Shown here: piece by piece, positions 42,116-52,700 of the stretch
How the letters are laid out: every line of letters starts with the position of its first letter
Numbering within the stretch: position 1 is the first letter of the stretch
From: Parachlamydia sp. AcF125
Lineage (GTDB): Bacteria; Chlamydiota; Chlamydiia; Chlamydiales; Parachlamydiaceae
Direction: 5' to 3'
Assembly: GCF_018342475.1 (NCBI RefSeq)
Contig: NZ_JAEMUD010000002.1
Location: 496,001-560,000 of the forward strand
DNA length: 64,000 nt
Notes under the pieces: model-generated
The model's database searches: none
Seen by the model: the letters and a program-made list of their open reading frames with translations, nothing else
What the model was told of the DNA's origin: nothing
Translations under genes and position numbers: made by a program

Positions 42116-43160
42116 CGATCATCCTGAAAACCCTGAGCTGATCAAGGGAGATATTGAGTAATTCGGCCGCTTTCGACTCACTGATATAAGATTCCCCTAA
42201 TGCGTGGAATAGCATTTGCTCAAATATATGCGCTTCATCGGGGGGCAATTGCGGATCAGGCTCTTTCTTACGCCATCCCCTATGAATGAGGTCTCTCCTA
42301 AGAAATTGAAAATAGCTTTCGCTGATAACCTGCGCCTCTTTTAGCCGATAAGAAATTGCCGCCATACTAAGTCCATATTTATACTTAGCTAAGGACAATT
42401 CTTTCCACTCGACTGCACCGCGCTTTTCTCCAAATTCTTGAATTACCGAGGGTTTAGGAAACAAAAATGCTCCTGCAAAACGATGACAGGCTTTTTCTTC
42501 ATCCATGTCAGCTGGAATCTTATCGTGCAGAAAAAAATGTCCTAATTCATGGGCTAGGTTAAATCGTTGTCTATCCCCTGGCCAATATTTGCTAATCACA
42601 ATAAGGGGCTCTTCGTGGACAAAAGCAAATAAACCATCAAAGTTTTTTTCCTCAATCTCTAACCGTATGACCCGAATTCCTTGATTTTCCATCACGTCGA
42701 TTAAATCGTGAATGGGGGAAAAACCAAGCTTCCAATCCTCTCTTATTTGAAGGGCAACTTTCTCTATATCTTCTAAAGAGTTAATTTTTATTAAGGGAAC
42801 TTCATTTGGGTTTAAAGGACTTATAGGAGGGATAGGATAACAATGTTCTAATTCTAAGCGACGCTCGAGCTGATCGCGAATATTAAACTCAATTGCTTTA
42901 AAAGCCTTAACTCCTAACGCAGCTTTCTTTCTAAATTTAATTTCTCCTAAAGAAACATTTTGCGAGCGAAAGAGATGCTCTAGTGAAATCTGAAGGGAAT
43001 TTGCGATTTCCATCAACACATCTGAAGAGGGAAAAATTCTTCCAGTCTCATATTTTTGAATTGCAGTTGCGCTCACTCCCACTTTTTGGGCTAAAGTCCT
43101 AAAGCTAAAGCCTGCAGCTAAACGAGCCTGGTTTAAACGTATGCCAAATAGATTATCCAT
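42093..43160 (-). CDS. XRE-family regulator fused to ImmA/IrrE metallopeptidase, probable antitoxin
   Basis: 355 residues. The N-terminus is a helix-turn-helix of the XRE type (GIRLNQARLAAGFSFRTLAQ, then VGVSATAIQKYETGRIFPS, residues 6-48). Residues about 130-240 form the ImmA/IrrE (COG2856) peptidase, with the zinc motif HELGH at 204-208 and the downstream DEEKACHRFAGAFLFP. A C-terminal helical part extends from about 245. Such fusions are known either as stress-responsive regulators or as the antitoxin half of predicted toxin-antitoxin pairs. The overlapping PIN gene favours the latter. The Shine-Dalgarno AAGGAGA is 10 nt before the ATG and abuts one arm of a perfect inverted repeat, suggesting autorepression. 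Confidence 0.9.
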   Translation of the reverse strand: MDNLFGIRLNQARLAAGFSFRTLAQKVGVSATAIQKYETGRIFPSSDVLMEIANSLQISLEHLFRSQNVSLGEIKFRKKAALGVKAFKAIEFNIRDQLERRLELEHCYPIPPISPLNPNEVPLIKINSLEDIEKVALQIREDWKLGFSPIHDLIDVMENQGIRVIRLEIEEKNFDGLFAFVHEEPLIVISKYWPGDRQRFNLAHELGHFFLHDKIPADMDEEKACHRFAGAFLFPKPSVIQEFGEKRGAVEWKELSLAKYKYGLSMAAISYRLKEAQVISESYFQFLRRDLIHRGWRKKEPDPQLPPDEAHIFEQMLFHALGESYISESKAAELLNISLDQLRVFRMIDEYKQRQ

Positions 43161-43175
43161 TATTAATATTTCTCC

Positions 43176-43218
43176 TTGGTTTACATTTTCTCATAATTTT
43201 AATTAATTTGTAAACCAA
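43176..43218. promoter_or_regulatory. Perfect inverted repeat, probable XRE operator
   Basis: TTGGTTTACA (43176-43185) and TGTAAACCAA (43209-43218) are exact reverse complements 23 bp apart, about 16-58 bp upstream of the XRE-ImmA start, and flank a wholly A+T-rich stretch that could hold the promoter. The near arm directly precedes the Shine-Dalgarno. Two half-sites about three helical turns apart fit an HTH dimer or looped dimers. Confidence 0.7.
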
Positions 43219-43697
43219 AAAAGCTCCACTTATTTAGCTTTTGGATTGCCTCCCTTTCATTCTTGTTAAAATGGTAAAAGACGATCCGATTTTGTGGCCA
43301 TTTTCCTGCCTTCTTTTTGCACGATTTTGACGGAGAAGCTTTCTAGGAGCCTTGAGATTTTTAGTTCATACAGCCAAGAGTAAGCAAAAGAGGCGGGTAT
43401 TTTTTTTGAAAGGCGAAATAGACAAGGCTGTTTTACGTTTAACAAGCCGTTGCCTATTTTGCCACTATGCTAAGAAACAAGCCTAAACTTGAAAACCCAG
43501 AACTCGCTACTTCATAAGGAGCAGACGATTTCGTCTAAAGGACTGGCATCCTCTCAATTAAATTCTTTCAATGGTAAAAGATGGGCGATGAGAGGAATCC
43601 CCCATTTCCCATAGGTCATCTGCCTATTAGGCTGTACTTGAACTAGCCCTAATAAATCCTAAAGATAATGGGAAGGGACTCATTTTCTCCTCTTCAT
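43219..43697. other. Intergenic stretch without a recognised gene
   Basis: About 480 bp between the XRE operator and the small DUF6496-like gene. Frames on both strands are broken by stops and no peptide resembled a known family. No tRNA-like cloverleaf or strong terminator was seen. Confidence 0.5.
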
Positions 43698-43877
43698 TTA
43701 AGAAGATTTTTTAGGAACTTTTGCCCCTTTTTTTCTTGCTTCAGAAAGACCAATGGCGATTGCTTGCTTTGGATTGGTCACTTTTTTGTGACTTTTTCCC
43801 GATTCAAGCTTTCCTTCTTTCATTTTATGCATAGCTCTTTCTACCGATTTTTGTGCTTTTGGACTATATTTAGTCAT
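43698..43877 (-). CDS. DUF6496-like small basic stress protein
   Basis: 59 residues, MTKYSPKAQKSVERAMHKMK start. The blocks YSPKAQKSVERAMH, GKLESG and KQAIAIGLSEARKKGAKVP are characteristic of the small lysine-rich DUF6496 family, whose function is unknown. The ATG at 43877 is preferred over one four codons upstream because GGAGG stands 6 nt before it. It is followed on the same strand by a stress-type SDR and a BON protein, with a gap of about 100 bp to the SDR gene, suggesting a shared general-stress role. Confidence 0.85.
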   Translation of the reverse strand: MTKYSPKAQKSVERAMHKMKEGKLESGKSHKKVTNPKQAIAIGLSEARKKGAKVPKKSS

Positions 43878-43995
43878 AAAAACCTCCACATTTAAAAGAG
43901 TTATTGCTTAACTTTTAAATTAAAGCCCTTGAGCTAAATGCAGGTGATGAGGCCCTGCTCAGGCAAGCTCAAGAAGCCTTCTTTTTCTATCCAGT

Positions 43996-44859
43996 TTAAG
44001 TGTTTATAATTTCCCCTCCGTTCGGATGCAAAAATTGTCCTGTTATAAATGAGGCATCGTTTGAAGCAAGGAAAACATAACAAGAGGAGACTTCATTTGG
44101 CTCTCCTGCTCTTCTCAAAGGCACATCCGAACCAAATGTTTCTACTTTTTCAGGGGAAAAGGTAGAGGGGATTAAAGGTGTCCAAATAGGCCCTGGAGCC
44201 ACCCCATTAACGCGAACTCCCTTTTCTGCTAAATTTAGAGCTAAAGACCGCGTGAAAGCGACAATTGCTCCTTTGGTAGAAGAATAGTCAATTAAATGCT
44301 TACTACCCCGATACGCTGTGACAGAAGCTGTATTGATAACTGTCCCTTTAGTTTGAATGAGATGCTTCACCGCTGCTTTTGTCATAAAAAAATAGGCAAA
44401 AATATTGGTGCGAAAGGTTCTCTCTAATTGCTCTTTTGTAATCTGTTCGATCGATGGCTGAGGGTGTTGCTCACCTGCATTGTTGACTAAAATATCCAAC
44501 TTACCAAATTGAGAGATTGCTTTTTGAACTACAGACTCGCAAAATTTTTCATCCCCCACATCCCCTGCTAGTAAGACACACCGCTTTCCCTTTTCCTGCA
44601 CTAATCTTTCTGTTTCTTTGGCGTCATCATGTTCATTTAGATAAACGATCACCACATCTGCTCCTTCCTTAGCAAAATCAATCGCCACTGAACGGCCAAT
44701 CCCACTATCCCCACCCGTGATAATAGCGACTTTATTTTCTAGGCGATGAGCACTTGCCGATAATGGTTGCTCTTTTGGCAAGGGCTGCATTTCGCGCTGC
44801 TTCCCAGGGGGAGATTGCTGTTGTGAGGGTCTCAACCTTTTGGGTTCTTCCTTTTTCAT
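43996..44859 (-). CDS. Short-chain dehydrogenase/reductase (general stress type)
   Basis: 287-residue NAD(P)-dependent oxidoreductase of the YhdG/YdaD (GSP39-like) group. The cofactor motif TGGDSGIG is at 48-55 and NNAG at 126-129. The catalytic Ser179, Tyr192 and Lys196 are all present (NTASV ... YSSTK). A 40-residue Pro/Gln-rich N-terminal extension is typical of this stress-associated subgroup. The Shine-Dalgarno GGAGAG is 4 nt from the ATG. The substrate is not known. It lies between the BON protein and the DUF6496-like gene, all on the minus strand with short gaps. Confidence 0.93.
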   Translation of the reverse strand: MKKEEPKRLRPSQQQSPPGKQREMQPLPKEQPLSASAHRLENKVAIITGGDSGIGRSVAIDFAKEGADVVIVYLNEHDDAKETERLVQEKGKRCVLLAGDVGDEKFCESVVQKAISQFGKLDILVNNAGEQHPQPSIEQITKEQLERTFRTNIFAYFFMTKAAVKHLIQTKGTVINTASVTAYRGSKHLIDYSSTKGAIVAFTRSLALNLAEKGVRVNGVAPGPIWTPLIPSTFSPEKVETFGSDVPLRRAGEPNEVSSCYVFLASNDASFITGQFLHPNGGEIINT

Positions 44860-44932
44860 AACGCTCTCCTCTCGAAAAACATCCCTAAAAGGAATAAGGC
44901 TTTATACGCCTTATTCCTATAGGCTTTAGAAA

Positions 44933-45595
44933 TTAGTATTTGCTTCCAATCCTTACATTGCTTTTAACTGATTTGACTCCTTCGATTTTTAATATTTCAT
45001 CAATCAGATCTTGCAGTTCTTTTTCGCTACCTATAGAACCTGTAATGGTGACAACACCGTTGGAAGTATTTAAGGAAATTTCTTTGTAGCTATCCCAAAG
45101 CCATCCTCTACTGATATGGTCACGGATTTTTTTGTTGAGTTGTTGATCGGCTAATGTAGCCCCTCTATCTTGAGGGAATTGCTTTTCTTCACTCCCTCTT
45201 GCTGGTGCTTCTTGCACAGAAATATAGCTGGTCAAACTTTTCACACCATCCATATTACGAACTTCTTTTTCAATTTTCTCTTTATCGGCTTGGGTTCTCA
45301 CCGTTCCTTGTAAAGTCACTGCCCCCTTATAAACTTGTATATTTATCTGATCATAGCCTCTTGAAAACCATCCTGAACTTAATTTTTCACGAATTTTCCT
45401 AGCTAGCTCTTGATCGCTACTTTTTTCTGCATAAGTAACGGTAGAAGAGCTAGAGTAAGAAGGGTTTCGCTGGCTAGAATAAGGGGCATTACTTTCAGAA
45501 GTATAAGCACTCAGTGAAGAGGCTATACTCAATCCGAGAGCTAGAGTAAGGTAGCTTAGATATTTTTTTTTGTTCAAAAATAATCGGTTAAACAT
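44933..45595 (-). CDS. Secreted protein with two BON domains (OsmY-like)
   Basis: 220 residues. It has an N-terminal signal peptide (basic MFNRLFLNKKKYLSYL, then hydrophobic TLALGLSIASSLSAY, with cleavage likely after LSA), a Ser/Tyr-rich linker, then two BON domains at about residues 60-125 and 147-217. Each shows the helix-then-strand pattern and the GAVTLQGTV / GVVTITGSI hallmark. BON domains bind phospholipid surfaces. The E. coli homologue OsmY is a periplasmic osmotic-stress protein. A strong AAGGAGG Shine-Dalgarno precedes the ATG. It is the first gene of the stress group that continues with the SDR and DUF6496-like genes. Confidence 0.92.
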   Translation of the reverse strand: MFNRLFLNKKKYLSYLTLALGLSIASSLSAYTSESNAPYSSQRNPSYSSSSTVTYAEKSSDQELARKIREKLSSGWFSRGYDQINIQVYKGAVTLQGTVRTQADKEKIEKEVRNMDGVKSLTSYISVQEAPARGSEEKQFPQDRGATLADQQLNKKIRDHISRGWLWDSYKEISLNTSNGVVTITGSIGSEKELQDLIDEILKIEGVKSVKSNVRIGSKY

Positions 45596-46123
45596 ACTGT
45601 CCTCCTTTAGATAATTGAGCTAGAAAAGTTCTAGCAATTGTAATAGCAATAACATGCAATACAATGAGAAGAGTGATTGAATAGCTTAATTTTTACTATA
45701 CTGTAAGCTTATTTCTATCATTCAACCACTAAACCCATAAAATTTAATTTTCGTATAGCAAACATCTCCTAAAAAACTTTCAAAAAATTATTTCCTATTA
45801 ATTTAAGGCTTTTTTCCGATCAGCTAATAAAATTAGCTAAGCTGCCTTTCAAGCTGAAATCTTTTCTAATACATAACATCATCTTTTATTCATTGCAACC
45901 CATGTCGTTTTTTTTCTTGAGGCACATAGTAGAAAAAAGCAAAACGGATTTGTTTATTTGTAAATTCATAGAAAACAAAAAAAGCTATTACAGCTGCTTA
46001 TGAAGCTAAATAAGAGGATCCCCTCTTTAGAACTTACCGATCATAAAAATTAAGATTAAGATTGCACTCATCACATTCAAAAGCTTTAATAAAACCTTTT
46101 AGATCCTTCATTTAAGCGGGTAA
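45596..46123. other. A+T-rich intergenic stretch, no gene seen
   Basis: About 530 bp between the BON protein start and the kbl remnant. It is very A+T-rich with stops in all frames, and should include the promoter of the BON gene. No RNA gene or repeat was recognised. Confidence 0.5.
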
Positions 46124-46660
46124 ATGCAAAAAAATTATCTAGCCTATTTAGAGGCTAAACTTTCGCACTTAAAAACTAAAGGGCTTTATAAAGAAAAAAG
46201 GGAAATGACTTCCCCACAGCAGACTCATACTGGCAGCTCAACAAAGTTTCACTTATTCTGTTTTTGAGCTTCCCGCTGTGGGCGTTATTTATGGAACGCA
46301 AACCATTCATACACAACTTGAGGAACGGATATCTCACTTTCTTGGAATGGAAGAGATTCTCTTATACTCCGCTTGTTTTAATGCCAATGAGGGCCTTTTT
46401 GAAACTCTTTTAGGCCGTAAAGAGGCTATCCTAAGGGATGCTTAAAGCGCGCCAGTATCATCGGGGGAATTCGCCTTTGTAAAGCTCAAAGGATACTTTG
46501 CTGAATATGTCAAAACCCTGCCGAAAATATCTTTAGGAGGCCGCCTTCTATTTTCGAGCGGTATTTCAGCGATATTTGGTCCTTATGGCAATGGAGTCCA
46601 CACGGCCTTACCTTTTAACTTAGTGGGGAAAGATGGGCTTATCACTAGGGCGGTTGGTTA
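46124..46660 (+). pseudogene. kbl: Broken kbl (2-amino-3-ketobutyrate CoA ligase)
   Basis: Recognisable pieces of this PLP enzyme of threonine breakdown: N-terminus KGLYKEKREMTSPQQT from the ATG at 46124; YGTQTIHTQLEERISHFLG, then ILLYSACFNANEGLFETLL (about 46288-46440), which match the Kbl GTQ..H..LE and DANGGLFETLL blocks; then, after a frameshift near 46445, ASIIGGIRLCKAQR (about 46452-46495). About 30 codons of the early conserved region are missing, and further stops follow. Sequence from about 46510 to 46660 (FAEYVKTL onward) may be the rest in changed frames but is uncertain. The gene is dead. Confidence 0.85.
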
Positions 46661-46788
46661 AATAGGCCCTATCGCCCCTCTCCCCTCCTCTTTTTCAATG
46701 CGGCAATCCCGTTAGGCGCGCTGCTAGGTTGCCATTAGCATTAAGCAAGGGTATTTCAGAGTAGCAAGGGCTCCCTTTCTATCGTTTG

Positions 46789-49700
46789 CTAGTTCAATTG
46801 AATGAAACCGACAATCTCCCCCTTTTGAAACTCAGGCTTTAAATGGTATTTATCGACAAGTATTTTTAAGGCATGTCTCAGAGCCTTTTTATCCATAAAA
46901 ATTTTTGTCCACTTCATGAATAAGCTTTCTAACAATGCCCTATTTTTCTCTCTCTTAGTAGGGACTTTCATCACCCAGCAGATATAATCACTTATAAGTG
47001 TCATCTTTTTTAAAAAAGTTTCCTCTAAGATAGGAAAATCCATTTTTTTAATAATGTCCAAAAGTTGATCAAACAGATAGCACCCCTCCTCAACCCGTTC
47101 TAAAAAAGCCCCTGACTGCAGAGCGTGATATAAAAATACGAAAGCCTCCTCAAAGTAAGGCAAAAACTCGTCTGAACTCCACTCTCCTCTCTTTTGAAAT
47201 AAATAGATCCAGAGATTAAATGTTTCCATAAACAATCTATGAACGGTCTCTTTGCCTTTTTCAGTTTTCTCAAACATTTTAACTGAAAAGTCAGGATTGC
47301 CCGTTAAAACTTGCGTAAAATAAAAAATCTCCGTTTTGTCGTCTATCATGTTTAGCCCTTCATTTTCTAGGAAATCCCCAAAAAGGCGATAGCACCTTAA
47401 AATTAAATCATACCCCTTTTCCCCCCTTTTGAGGAGGATATCCTGAAAGTATCTCAGTAATTCAAATCTTTGAAAGCAAGGAAAGGATTTTTTGCTTAAG
47501 GTTAGTTTAATAAAAGCTTCGATTAAAATATTTTCAGCGCGGCACAGCTCCTGCTCGCTAATTTTGCCCTTTTTTTCGGTTTGCAGCCTATGCAAGATTT
47601 TATTCTGCTTTTTATTTCTTAACGGCTCTCCCTCCCAAAATATTTTTTCAAATGTTTTTAACCACTCCTTTATTTTGCCTAATTTTAAAATTTTTTCCCG
47701 CTGGGAAAGTTTTAGGGGGGGAGAATCGTAGAAATCTAGAAAAAGTAGAGAAATAAACTCATTAAACAGCTCGAAATCTCCCCTGAGGCACATTTTAAGG
47801 GTTTCTTCTCCAAGGCTATCTAAATAAGGAGAGAATTTCTCGTACTGTTCGGCAAAAATCCCCTTCATAATGGCTTTAGAAAGCAGAAAAGCCTTTATAT
47901 CCCATAATTCATTTGAACAGTTTCTAGAGGACAAAACATTAAAAAACCTGTCTAAAACTTTTAAACATAGCTCTTGTCCATCTTTGGTTCCGTCAGCAAA
48001 CACAAAAAAGCTTTGGGAGGCATCAATGACAATCTCTCCATTGGGCCGAAGAAGGACGCTGGGCGTAAATACCACCTCAGTAACTTCATCAAATAATTCA
48101 TGCCGGTTTGCACTCTCTAATACCCAATCAAGGCATTCAAAATAATTCTCCATGCTCTCTTTTACTAAAGTTCGGCTGTAATTTTTAAAAGCTAGAATGC
48201 TTTTTAAGCTGCTTTCTTCATCTGGCTTATTCCTCAGCATCTTAATTGCCTCTCTCACTATGCCAGCCACTTGTGCTTGGGATAAGGAAAGTTTTTCAGG
48301 AAAAGCACCCTGCGCGTAAAAATATATTTTACAGAATCTCTCAACGTCTGCTTGAAAATAATGGTTTTCTTCAATAACCCCTATCACCTTCTCTAGAGAA
48401 TGAGGAAAACGGCTATGGTTAAAACAGATAAGCTTTTCCATTAAATGGAAAAGGACCTTTTGGAGATAAGTCTCAATATGGGGGTCATGAGGATAAGGAT
48501 TCTGCGGATAAAGATCCCAAAGAAGGCTCGTAAACCGAGTCAAATAATAAGAAAATGTTTCATAATAGAGGGAGGGAAAATCTCCTGCCGAAAAACAGCT
48601 GAAAAAAATATCGGTAAATTCAAATAGGCGTAAAAACACCGGCGGATCTAAAAAATAGGGAATCGGTTTGGGAATAACCTTTTCAACCTTTATTAACTGT
48701 TCAGAGTTTCTGTTAGCTAACGATGAGTGGTAATCAAACAATACGTCTAAAAGAAAATAAGCCCGTTCTTTTTTCTTTAATTTTTTTCTATATTCTAAAT
48801 AACCATCGTAAGGAGTTTGTTTAAGCCATAGGTATAACATTAGGTTAAAACATTTTATAAAAGTGCTTTCTTTAATCGGGTTTTCTCTATTATTTTGAAA
48901 AATATTTTTAGCAGCATTTGCTAAACAAGTCCTTCTCTCGTTTGGAAAATTCTCAAATTTCAAAAAATGTTGATAAAAAAGCTCAATGGCATACACATGT
49001 TTTTTTTGAAGCAATCGGGTAATCCATTCGATAATGATCTGATCGGCCTGCTCTTGGGTAATCACACGAAGGACTAAAGGACTTTCTAATAAGTTAAAGA
49101 GAGGCTTTGTGAAGGATTCATCCCACGAAGTAATTTTTTTGCTCCATCGCTGGAAAATGGAGTAACATTCCGCTCCTTTAGCACAAAAAAGAACATCCTG
49201 TAATGCAGAAAATTGCCTTCTAATTGCCATATTAGGATGGGTCAAACATGCCTCCGCGATTGGCTCAACGAATTGAAGCTCTCTTTTTGAAGAGTAGAGG
49301 TGTAAAATTTTTAAAATTTCCTTAATCAACGCCCGGTGATTCACATGCTGAGCTTCATGCGAGCGCTCTAGCAAAATAAGAAGGCATTCTTCCTCTTGCA
49401 AACAAATCTTCTCTTTTTCAAACCGTTTTAACAGCGCTTGAGCTCCCTTATAAACTTTTCCAATTTTTGGATGCTTAATCCGCTTTCTTATGGGAGAGAG
49501 AAAACTTTTATGCTGGTAGAGGTATAAATAAAAATCCTCTTTTTGCCTGCTCAAACTTTTATCTGAGAAAAACCGAGCAAGAAAAGGATCTTGTTCCCAT
49601 TGATACGCATCAAAAGTTTTATCCTTTTCAAATAAGGGCAGGCAATTTGATAAACAAGCTGCCTTTTCATGAGGGTATTGTAAAAGAACATCCTCTTCTA

Positions 49701-52700
49701 TCACTCTTTGGCGAAAAATTTTAAGAAAATTTTCCTGTATAGCTGTAGATTGATTTCGATTTATTTTTTCGATCAAATCTAACCAGTAAAGCGGTTCATT
49801 TAACTCGCCTATTGCCAAAATTTGGAGATAGAAGTTTAGATCGTTCGCGTCTTCACAAGCAGAAAGTAAAAACGGGCGTACAAGCTCAGAAGCGTGTAGC
49901 ATCAAATCTGTGATCACTTGATGGCCACATTGTTCAATTAAAAGGTAAAGAGGGGCGAGTTTTTTTTGCCTTAAACAGTGTTCTGCCAAAATTTTCCAGG
50001 CAAGATCGCGGCTTTCTTGCTCTTTCCATTTTTTTTCGTAAAAAAATTTTAACAGAAAATAAAACTCCGTTTCAGAGGACAAGTCTAAACAACAAGCCAA
50101 CTGAATGCATATCTGGATAACGGCTGGCGATGGCTCCGAAAAATGCCCTAAAAAGTGCTTGATCCAGAAAAGGGCAAAAGGGATTTGAGACACCTCTAAC
50201 AAACGTGAGATCAACATCTCATAAATTGCCGGATTAAAGAGGGTGGGACCTTTTTTCTCGGTATACTCTTTCCACAAAGAATGGAAAGCTAAAATTTCTT
50301 CCGGATCGCAGGACACCTTTAAAAATTTTAGGGACCAGCGATTCATTTTTTTTAAAAAAATATCTGACTGAGGCTGCAAATACTGATGGGCAATCATTAA
50401 TTGAACGATCTTGGCGAATATCGTTTTAGCAGGTAATTGGAGGCAAAACTCTAAGATATTTAAATTTAAAGTTTTCAAACATTTCTCCAACTCAGCGGGA
50501 ATACTCTTAAAAGACAGCACAGTTTCTATACAAAATAGCGCCTGTTCAAAGCTTTTTTCCGTATAACTTTTAACAAAAACTTCACGGACCAAAAGTCCTA
50601 ATAATTTCAAGTGCGGCCTTGTAAGCTGATCTATAAGGGTTTCCCCTGCTAAAATTTGAAAAATTTGAAAAATCCACCCCACTTTTTCCTGTTTATCTTC
50701 TTCAAAAAGCTCCGCAAATGCCCTAAGGGAAAGAAGCTTAATCAGAGAATCGGCTAATTTTTTATTTTTTAAGCTCTCCGGGCTTCCCAGAACTCTTGAG
50801 AAAAATAGCCTAAAAAATTTTTGCCGAATGGAACGGTTAAATTTAAAAATTTTTACCAAGCTATCGGCTGCTTGGGCGTAATGCCCCCTATCAATTTCGA
50901 ATTGCAAGGCATTGAGAAAGATTTCTTCCTGATCTTTCTCTGAAAGATAAGGGTAATAGGATGGGAAAGGAACGCTCATGGCAGTCACACGCTTCCCTCC
51001 TCCCCTGATAGCCTCGGCCACCAGAGCGGTAATCCGAGAATCTTTTTGAGAATGAGAACAAATAAAATTCAAAATCTCATTTTTTTCCACATTCCACGTT
51101 GAGCCCTTATCTTTAAATAAATTTTCCGCCAAGGAGAGGATTAAAGGTAAATTTTGTTGATTCCACACCCCCCATTTTTTCCCTTTTTCCCAAAAAGAGA
51201 TAGCTCTAGGTAGGTCTTTTATTTGAACCAGTCTGCTGAAAAAATTATTCCAAATGAAATGATCGGAAGGCCCCCAAATTTTTTGCTCCATTAAAAAAAA
51301 CAAAAAACTACACCCAAATGAATAAGATTGTTTTGCTAGAAGATGTTCAAAAATCTTTGAAAAAATTCGATTATTTTGCGCTCGAAACCTTGCCCGATGT
51401 AAAATCAAATCTCTTTCTTTGAAGAGAGAAAAAGAGATTTTCAAATGCTCGACCAGAAAGGGAAACCTCCCTTCTAACAAGGCTTCTGTTAAATCCAAAA
51501 ATAACTGATAGCGGGATTCTAACTGTTCAACAGGCAAAGAACAAAGCGATCTATACAAATCAAAAGCACATTTTACATCTAGCTGGATCAGTTTATAGAT
51601 CATCGGAATATAATCACTTTCTTTTTGCTTTAAAACCGTGCGATCTTTTTTCCAGATTTCCGTTACCAATTGATAAGCTCTGGGGCTTTGAATGCCAATA
51701 AGAGCCCATACCCAAGCCACTAGGGGAGAAGCACTGTGACAATAACTTTGAAAATGATCATACATGACTCTGGCAGTACTGGCCCAAGGCTCACATCGGG
51801 AGTAAATCAACAAGTTTACTAATTGCGTTCCCATTAATTTTTTTCTTAAAAAATCTTTCTCCGCTTCAAATGCATAGGCATACTTCTTTAGAAGAAGCTC
51901 TAAACCGCAAGTTAAGGGATTAGAGGTCTGACAGGCTGCTAAAAGGTGATAACTTAAAAGAAAGCTAAACGAGTGTTTTTCAAATCCCTTAAATTGGATA
52001 GCCTCCGCTAAGGGGGTCAACAAAAAGGATAAATAATGAGCATAATCAGAAAGTTGAGAGCGTTCATTCCAATTAAAAGCATTTAAAGGAAAATAGGCGT
52101 TAAACACTTTTTCAAGATAGGTAACACTCGAAGACCCTCTTGCAATAAGCTCTAAACACAAATGATAGCCTGCGCAAGGTTCTAATGAAAGGAAAATAGT
52201 TTTTCCATCTTCTTCAATTTTAATGGCGGGAGCGCCTTCATGCTTAGTTAAAACAATGCTCAATTTCTCATATTTAAAAATTGGCCGCTTTACGCCAAGA
52301 GCTAGGATGGCAAAACATTGCTGAACTTGCATCACTTCTTGAAACGATAACCCCCATACCAAGATCCCTTCTTGAATTAAAGAGAAAATCGAGAGGGAGT
52401 TTTGATAGCTTGCGTTAGCAAGAAGCGTGAGGCAAATTTGGTCTAATTCCTCAGACCTTACATGATGCCTAATGCTCCAGCAAACATTATAAGCCATTGC
52501 CAGGCGCATTTTTATCTCATGTTCTTCATATTTATTCTGGTATTCTAAGATGGCAGAGGTGACCCTTTCTACCGCATTTCTCCCTTTTTCACTCAAATAA
52601 TGGTTGCAAAATTGCCAAATCAAACTTTTTTGCATGCATACGTCGGAAGCCATCCTGAATCCCCCTCCATAATCTCGCCGTCCTTCAGAAATAAGGGCAA

